Shown piece by piece: positions 5,550 through 9,078 of a stretch of 9,078 nt of DNA. The first letter of the stretch is position 1. Every line of letters begins with the position of its first letter. Source of the DNA: Alphaproteobacteria bacterium (lineage in GTDB: Bacteria > Pseudomonadota > Alphaproteobacteria > Caulobacterales > Caulobacteraceae); contig JAGWSE010000336.1 of assembly GCA_028869395.1 (NCBI GenBank), positions 1 to 9,078 of the forward strand. Direction: 5' to 3'. The notes under the pieces were generated by a model. The model was not told the origin of the DNA, searched no databases, and saw only the letters and a program-made list of their open reading frames with translations. The position numbers and the translations under genes are program-made.

Positions 5550-6758
5550 GTGTACGATCTGCTGAAGGGTCTGAGGGTTGTCGAGGGCTCGGCGTTCGTC
5601 GCCGCGCCCACCTGCGGACTCTATCTGGCCCAGTTCGGGGCCGAGGTGATCCGCTTCGACAATATCGGCGGCGGTCCGGATTTCCGCCGCTGGCCGCTGG
5701 CTGAAAATGGCGCCTCGCTCTATTGGGAGGGCCTGAACAAGGCCAAGAAGTCGGTCGCCCTCGATCTGACCCGCCCGCAGGGCCGCGAGATCGCCCAGGC
5801 GCTGGCGACCGCCCCGGGCGACGAGGCGGGGCTCTTCGTCACCAACTTTCCGGTCGATGGCTTTCTCTCTTACGAGACGCTCGCCAGGCGCCGTCCCGAT
5901 CTCGTCTGCGTGCGCGTGATGGGCTGGGCCGATGGCTCGCAGGGCATGGACTACACGATCAACGCCGCGCTAGGCCTGCCGCTGATGACCGGGCCGGCCG
6001 ACGATCCGAGGCCTGTCAACCACGTGCTGGCCGCGTGGGACCTGCTCACCGGCGCCTATTGCGCCTTCTCGCTGGTCTCGGCGCTGCTCGCCCGCCAGCG
6101 CGAAGGACGCGGCCGCGAGATCCGCTGCCCGCTCTCCGATATCGCCGCGGCCTCCATGGCCAATATGGGCTTCATGGCCGAGACGATGCTGTCCGGCCAT
6201 CAGCGGCCGCGCATGGGCAACGACGTCTACGGCGCCTTCGGCCGGGACTTCCTGACCCGTGACGGCGAGAAGCTGATGATCCTCGCGATCACGCCCAAGC
6301 AATGGTCGAAGGCGCTCGACGCCCTGGGCGTCGCCGGGGAGGTCGCCGCGGTCGAAGCCGATCTGGGACTCTCCTTCGCGACCGACGAGGGCCTGCGCTT
6401 CACCCATCGGGCGCGGCTCTATCCGATCTTCGAGCGCGCCTTCGCCGGCCGGACGGCGGCCGAGCTCACCCCGGCCTTCGACGCGGGCGGCGTCACCTGG
6501 GGCGCCTACCAGCCGATGGAGGCGGCGCTCAGCGACCGTCGGCTCTACAAGGATAATCCCGTCTTCCAGCCCATCGCCCACCCGAGCGGGCTCACCTATC
6601 CCGCGCCGGGCGCGATGGGCACCATTCCGCAGGACGAGCGCCATCCCGCCGCGCCCGCGCCGCGGCTTGGCCAGCACACCGACGAGGTGCTGTCGGAGGT
6701 CCTCGGCCTGGACTCCGGCGAGATCGCGCGGCTGCACGATCAGGGCGTGATCGCCTAG
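5550..6758 (+). CDS. mct: CaiB/BaiF-family CoA-transferase, 2-methylfumaryl-CoA isomerase (Mct)-like
   Basis: This 402-aa family III CoA-transferase most resembles 2-methylfumaryl-CoA isomerase (mesaconyl-C1-CoA/C4-CoA transferase), which moves CoA between the two carboxyls of mesaconate within one molecule. The N-terminal DLLKGLRVVEGSAFVAAP (residues 3-20) and GAEVIRFDNIGGGPDFRRWP (30-49) carry the Mct-like 'VEGSAFVAAP' and 'RFD.IGGG.D.RRWP' features as I remember them, instead of the usual 'lDls...AGP'. AGLFVTNFP (93-101), DYTINAALGLPLMTGPA (134-150) and VNHVLAAWDLLTGAY (156-170) follow. D164 in AAWDLL aligns with the family's catalytic aspartate. YGAFGRDF (227-234) is also Mct-like. GTG at 5550 is preferred over ATG at 5508 because of the GGAGG six bases upstream and because the 14 extra residues are Arg/Gly-rich and outside the family. 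The stop TAG is shared with the convergent carboxylase gene. The family assignment is firm; the exact reaction rests on remembered similarity. Other CaiB-type activities remain possible. Confidence 0.8.
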   Translation: MYDLLKGLRVVEGSAFVAAPTCGLYLAQFGAEVIRFDNIGGGPDFRRWPLAENGASLYWEGLNKAKKSVALDLTRPQGREIAQALATAPGDEAGLFVTNFPVDGFLSYETLARRRPDLVCVRVMGWADGSQGMDYTINAALGLPLMTGPADDPRPVNHVLAAWDLLTGAYCAFSLVSALLARQREGRGREIRCPLSDIAAASMANMGFMAETMLSGHQRPRMGNDVYGAFGRDFLTRDGEKLMILAITPKQWSKALDALGVAGEVAAVEADLGLSFATDEGLRFTHRARLYPIFERAFAGRTAAELTPAFDAGGVTWGAYQPMEAALSDRRLYKDNPVFQPIAHPSGLTYPAPGAMGTIPQDERHPAAPAPRLGQHTDEVLSEVLGLDSGEIARLHDQGVIA

Positions 6759-8647
6759 GCGCCCGCCTCCAGGACGGCCAGGACGGCGCCTTCGCTCACC
6801 TGGGCGCCGACCTGGGCCGAGAGCTCGGCCACCTTGCCGTCGAACGGGGCCGCCAGGGCATATTCCATCTTCATGGCCTCGAGGGTCAGCAGGGTCTGTC
6901 CCTTCGCGACCGTGTCGCCGGCCTTGACGGACACCGCCGTCACCTTGCCCGGCATGGGACTGCGCACGGCGCCGTCGCCGCCTCCCCCCTCCGCCACGTC
7001 CGCGCTCGGCGGGTGCTCGGTGAAGGCGAAGGCCTCGCCCGCCTCGAAGACCACGATCTCGTCGTCATGGGTGACCAGCACCGAGCGGGGCTGGGCGTGC
7101 TCGGCGGCCCGGGCCAGCACCGCCTCGTCGGCTCGGAACAGGCGCACCGCCGTCTCGGGCTCGGCGTTCAGGCGGAAACCCACGAGCTCGCGCCAGGGCG
7201 AGAACGGCTCCTCGGCGGATCCGGCCTCGGCGTTCACCATCGCCGCGGCCGCCGCCGCCGACAGCGCTGCGGCCGACGGCTCGGCTGCGTCGGTCAGCGC
7301 CTCGAGGTTGCGATCGATGAAGCCGGTGTCGACGTCGCCTGCGATGAAGTCAGGGCTCTCCAGGCAGCGGCCGAGGAAGCCGGCGTTGGTTTTCACCGGC
7401 CACACCTCGACCTCGTCGCAAGCTTCGCACAGGTCGCTCACCGCCGCCTCGCGCGTGGGACCGTAGGCGATCAGCTTGGCGATCATGGGATCGTAAAAGG
7501 GCGTCACCTCGCCTCCCTCGGCGACGCCGGCGTCCGCCCTCACGGTGTCTGGCAGACGGAAGTGCTCCAGCACGCCGGTCGACGGCAGGAAGCGCCCGCC
7601 CGCCGTGTTCTCGGCGTAGAGCCTGGCCTCCACCGCATGCCCGGTCAGCCGGATCTGGTCCTGGCTCAGCGGCAGGGGCTCGCCCGCGGCCACGCGCAGT
7701 TGCCATTCGACGAGGTCCAGACCGGTGACCATTTCGGTGACCGGATGCTCCACCTGCAGGCGGGTGTTCATCTCCATGAACCAGATGCGGTCGGGCCTCA
7801 GGCCTTCGCTCGCATCGGCGATGAACTCGACCGTGCCGGCGCCGACGTAGCCCACCGCCTGGGCGGCCTTCACCGCCGCGCCCGTCACCGCCGCGCGCGT
7901 GGCTTTGTCCATCCCCGGCGCGGGGGCTTCCTCGATCACCTTCTGGTGGCGGCGCTGCAACGAGCAGTCGCGCTCGAACAGGTGGACCGTGTTCCCATGG
8001 CTGTCGGCGAACACCTGCGCCTCGATGTGCCGGGGCCGCGTGACGTAGGTCTCGAGCAGCACCCGGTCGTCGCCGAACGCGGCCCGCGCCTCGCGCCGCG
8101 CGCTCTCCAGGGCGGCGGCGAAGTCGGCCGCCTTGTCGACGCGCCGCATGCCCTTGCCGCCGCCGCCGGCCACGGCCTTGATCAGCACCGGATAGCCGAT
8201 CCGCCCCGCCTCCCTGGCCAGCGTCTTGTCGTCCTGGTCCTCGCCGAGGTAGCCCGGCGTCACCGGAACGCCAGCCTTGGCCATCAGCGCCTTGGCGGCG
8301 TCCTTCAGGCCCATGGCGCGGATCGCGGCCGGCGGCGGACCGATCCAGACGAGGCCGGCGGTCATGACGGCCTCCGCGAACGCCGCATTCTCGGAAAGGA
8401 AGCCATAGCCCGGATGGATCGCCTCGGCGCCCGCCTCCCGGGCCGCGGCGATGATCTTCTCCGGAACGAGATAGCTCTCCCGCGCGGGCGCAGGGCCGAT
8501 GCGCACGGCGGCGTCGGCTTCGCGCACGTGCAGGGCGTCCGCGTCGGCGTCGGAGTAGACGGCCACGGTCGAGATGCCCATCCGGCGGGCGGTGGCGAAC
8601 ACGCGCACGGCGATCTCGCCGCGATTGGCGACCAGGATGCTCTGCAT
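6755..8647 (-). CDS. Acyl-CoA carboxylase alpha subunit (acetyl-/propionyl-/3-methylcrotonyl-CoA carboxylase, biotin carboxylase + biotin carrier)
   Basis: This 630-aa cytosolic subunit carboxylates its own biotin with ATP and bicarbonate, and a separate beta subunit then transfers the carboxyl group to an acyl-CoA. The biotin carboxylase N-domain (about 1-113) opens MQSILVANRGEIAVRVF. The ATP-grasp domain has the glycine loop GGGGKGMRRV (161-170), HQKVIEEAP (234-242) with K236, and EMNTRLQVEHPVTE (292-305) with E292, N294 and R296. The C-domain carries GHAVEARLYAE (336-346). A BT-like region (about 480-545) contains PWRELVGFRLN, closer to methylcrotonyl-type than propionyl-type subunits as far as memory allows. 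The biotinyl domain (about 560-630) has EAMKM with the biotin-accepting K593. Start ATG 8645-8647 lies five bases after the preceding gene's stop. A longer in-frame start at 8833 overlaps that gene and was rejected. No beta subunit is in view, so the acyl-CoA substrate is undetermined. Confidence 0.93.
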   Translation of the reverse strand: MQSILVANRGEIAVRVFATARRMGISTVAVYSDADADALHVREADAAVRIGPAPARESYLVPEKIIAAAREAGAEAIHPGYGFLSENAAFAEAVMTAGLVWIGPPPAAIRAMGLKDAAKALMAKAGVPVTPGYLGEDQDDKTLAREAGRIGYPVLIKAVAGGGGKGMRRVDKAADFAAALESARREARAAFGDDRVLLETYVTRPRHIEAQVFADSHGNTVHLFERDCSLQRRHQKVIEEAPAPGMDKATRAAVTGAAVKAAQAVGYVGAGTVEFIADASEGLRPDRIWFMEMNTRLQVEHPVTEMVTGLDLVEWQLRVAAGEPLPLSQDQIRLTGHAVEARLYAENTAGGRFLPSTGVLEHFRLPDTVRADAGVAEGGEVTPFYDPMIAKLIAYGPTREAAVSDLCEACDEVEVWPVKTNAGFLGRCLESPDFIAGDVDTGFIDRNLEALTDAAEPSAAALSAAAAAAMVNAEAGSAEEPFSPWRELVGFRLNAEPETAVRLFRADEAVLARAAEHAQPRSVLVTHDDEIVVFEAGEAFAFTEHPPSADVAEGGGGDGAVRSPMPGKVTAVSVKAGDTVAKGQTLLTLEAMKMEYALAAPFDGKVAELSAQVGAQVSEGAVLAVLEAGA

Positions 8648-8652
8648 GGGAC

Positions 8653-9078
8653 TCACATCTGCGCCAGGGCGAGCGCCATCAACCCGATCATCATCAGGCC
8701 GAAAACGGTTGTCGTGGCGATCCACAGGAAGCCGGTCTTCACGACCGCGCCCGCCACACCGGAGCCGTAGGCGCCTCTCAGCGTCTGGAAGAGATTGATC
8801 GGCGTCCAGATGGACGCGACCAGGATCGCCCATCCGCGGATCGGTCCGGGCAGAACCCAGGCCAGCGCCGAGATGAGGAACACGAAAGACAGGAACTGCA
8901 TCGCCACGATCAGGTGGTCGTAGAAATAGAGCCCCTTCCGGCCGAGGTAGACCAGCGCAAGGAAGCCCGCGAGGATCGGCAGGAGCAGGAACGCCATGCG
9001 GTGGGCCCAGGTGAAGAGCACCATCGCGTAATAGTCCTTGTTCTCGATCGCCCGCTGGAGCCTCGGCTTCAGCCAGCC
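8653..9078 (-). CDS. Multispanning membrane protein, probable DUF3667 family (C-terminal 141 residues; continues past the right edge)
   Basis: The reading frame stays open to the window edge upstream of the internal Met at 9024, so this is the C-terminal part of a longer protein. The visible part begins GWLKPRLQRAIENKDYYAMV and holds about four hydrophobic helices: MAFLLLPILAGFLALVYLG, LIVAMQFLSFVFLISALAW, GWAILVASIWTPINLFQ and LWIATTTVFGLMMIGLMALA. The block with LLLPIL, then a YLGRK turn, then YFYDHLIVAMQ (Tyr-Asp-His-Leu before a helix) resembles the C-terminal part of DUF3667 proteins, whose N-terminus usually carries a CxxC zinc-ribbon; that end is outside the window. The function of the family is unknown. 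Its stop (TGA, 8653-8655) is five bases before the carboxylase alpha-subunit start, so the two are probably co-transcribed. The family call rests on pattern memory; an unrelated small polytopic protein is the alternative. Confidence 0.65.
   Translation of the reverse strand, partial: GWLKPRLQRAIENKDYYAMVLFTWAHRMAFLLLPILAGFLALVYLGRKGLYFYDHLIVAMQFLSFVFLISALAWVLPGPIRGWAILVASIWTPINLFQTLRGAYGSGVAGAVVKTGFLWIATTTVFGLMMIGLMALALAQM

Noticed and set aside
6770..6787. Tandem CCAGGACGG / CCAGGACGG repeat just inside the end of the carboxylase gene
   Set aside because: It lies in coding sequence for the Val/Leu/Ala-rich last biotinyl-domain residues and is explained by codon use; there is no sign of a terminator or expansion.
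7013..8770. A 585-codon open frame on the plus strand opposite the carboxylase alpha subunit
   Set aside because: It is the same antisense artefact of high-GC coding sequence; there are no recognisable motifs and the opposite strand is unmistakable biotin carboxylase.
8648..8833. N-terminal extension of the carboxylase alpha subunit from ATG 8833
   Set aside because: It would overlap the membrane protein gene by about 180 bases with Arg/Asp-rich sequence. MQSILVANRGEIA at 8647 is the canonical biotin carboxylase start.
9024..9024. Treating the Met at 9024 as the start of a complete 123-aa membrane protein
   Set aside because: The frame is open to the window edge and the 18 upstream residues (GWLKPRLQRAIENKDYYA) fit the membrane protein family, so the Met is internal and the gene is partial.

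Overview
The window is very GC-rich (roughly 70% by eye), densely coded and strongly GC-biased at third codon positions. Gene content and the style of the pilus proteins (Pro/Ala-rich CpaF N-terminus, CpaE with a lysine-less P-loop) point to an alphaproteobacterium, most likely of the order Caulobacterales (Caulobacter/Phenylobacterium-like). The genus is an inference. No rRNA, tRNA, CRISPR array, insertion sequence or phage gene is visible.

Left part (1-4206, minus strand): a tightly packed tad/flp pilus-assembly operon read right to left: cpaB (inner-membrane, SAF/RcpC), cpaC (outer-membrane secretin), cpaE (TadZ/MinD-like localisation ATPase homologue) and the first 249 codons of cpaF (secretion ATPase), which runs off the left edge. 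cpaB and cpaC are 3 nt apart. cpaC/cpaE and cpaE/cpaF each overlap by one base (TGATG), so translation is probably coupled. The classical Caulobacter order is pilA-cpaA-B-C-D-E-F. Here cpaD is missing between cpaC and cpaE, and neither pilA nor cpaA lies upstream of cpaB.

Middle (4207-4493): a 287-base intergenic region between divergent transcription units. It must hold the operon promoter on one strand and the aldo/keto reductase promoter on the other. The only clear structure is a perfect 6+6 dyad just upstream of cpaB.

Right part: on the plus strand, a complete aldo/keto reductase (4494-5420) followed after 129 bases by a CaiB/BaiF-family CoA-transferase resembling 2-methylfumaryl-CoA isomerase (Mct; GTG start, 5550-6758). 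Converging on it from the minus strand is the biotin-dependent alpha subunit of an acyl-CoA carboxylase (6755-8647). The two genes share the four bases CTAG, which supply both stop codons. Five bases upstream of the carboxylase gene ends a multispanning membrane protein of probable DUF3667 type, cut by the right edge.

The Mct-like and carboxylase genes both act on acyl-CoA/C4-C5 branched acid chemistry, but no carboxyltransferase beta subunit or other pathway enzyme is in view, so a common pathway is only a hypothesis. I see no clearly new system. The most notable points are the cpaD-less pilus operon, the Mct-like gene outside any recognisable 3-hydroxypropionate context, and the shared-stop convergent junction.
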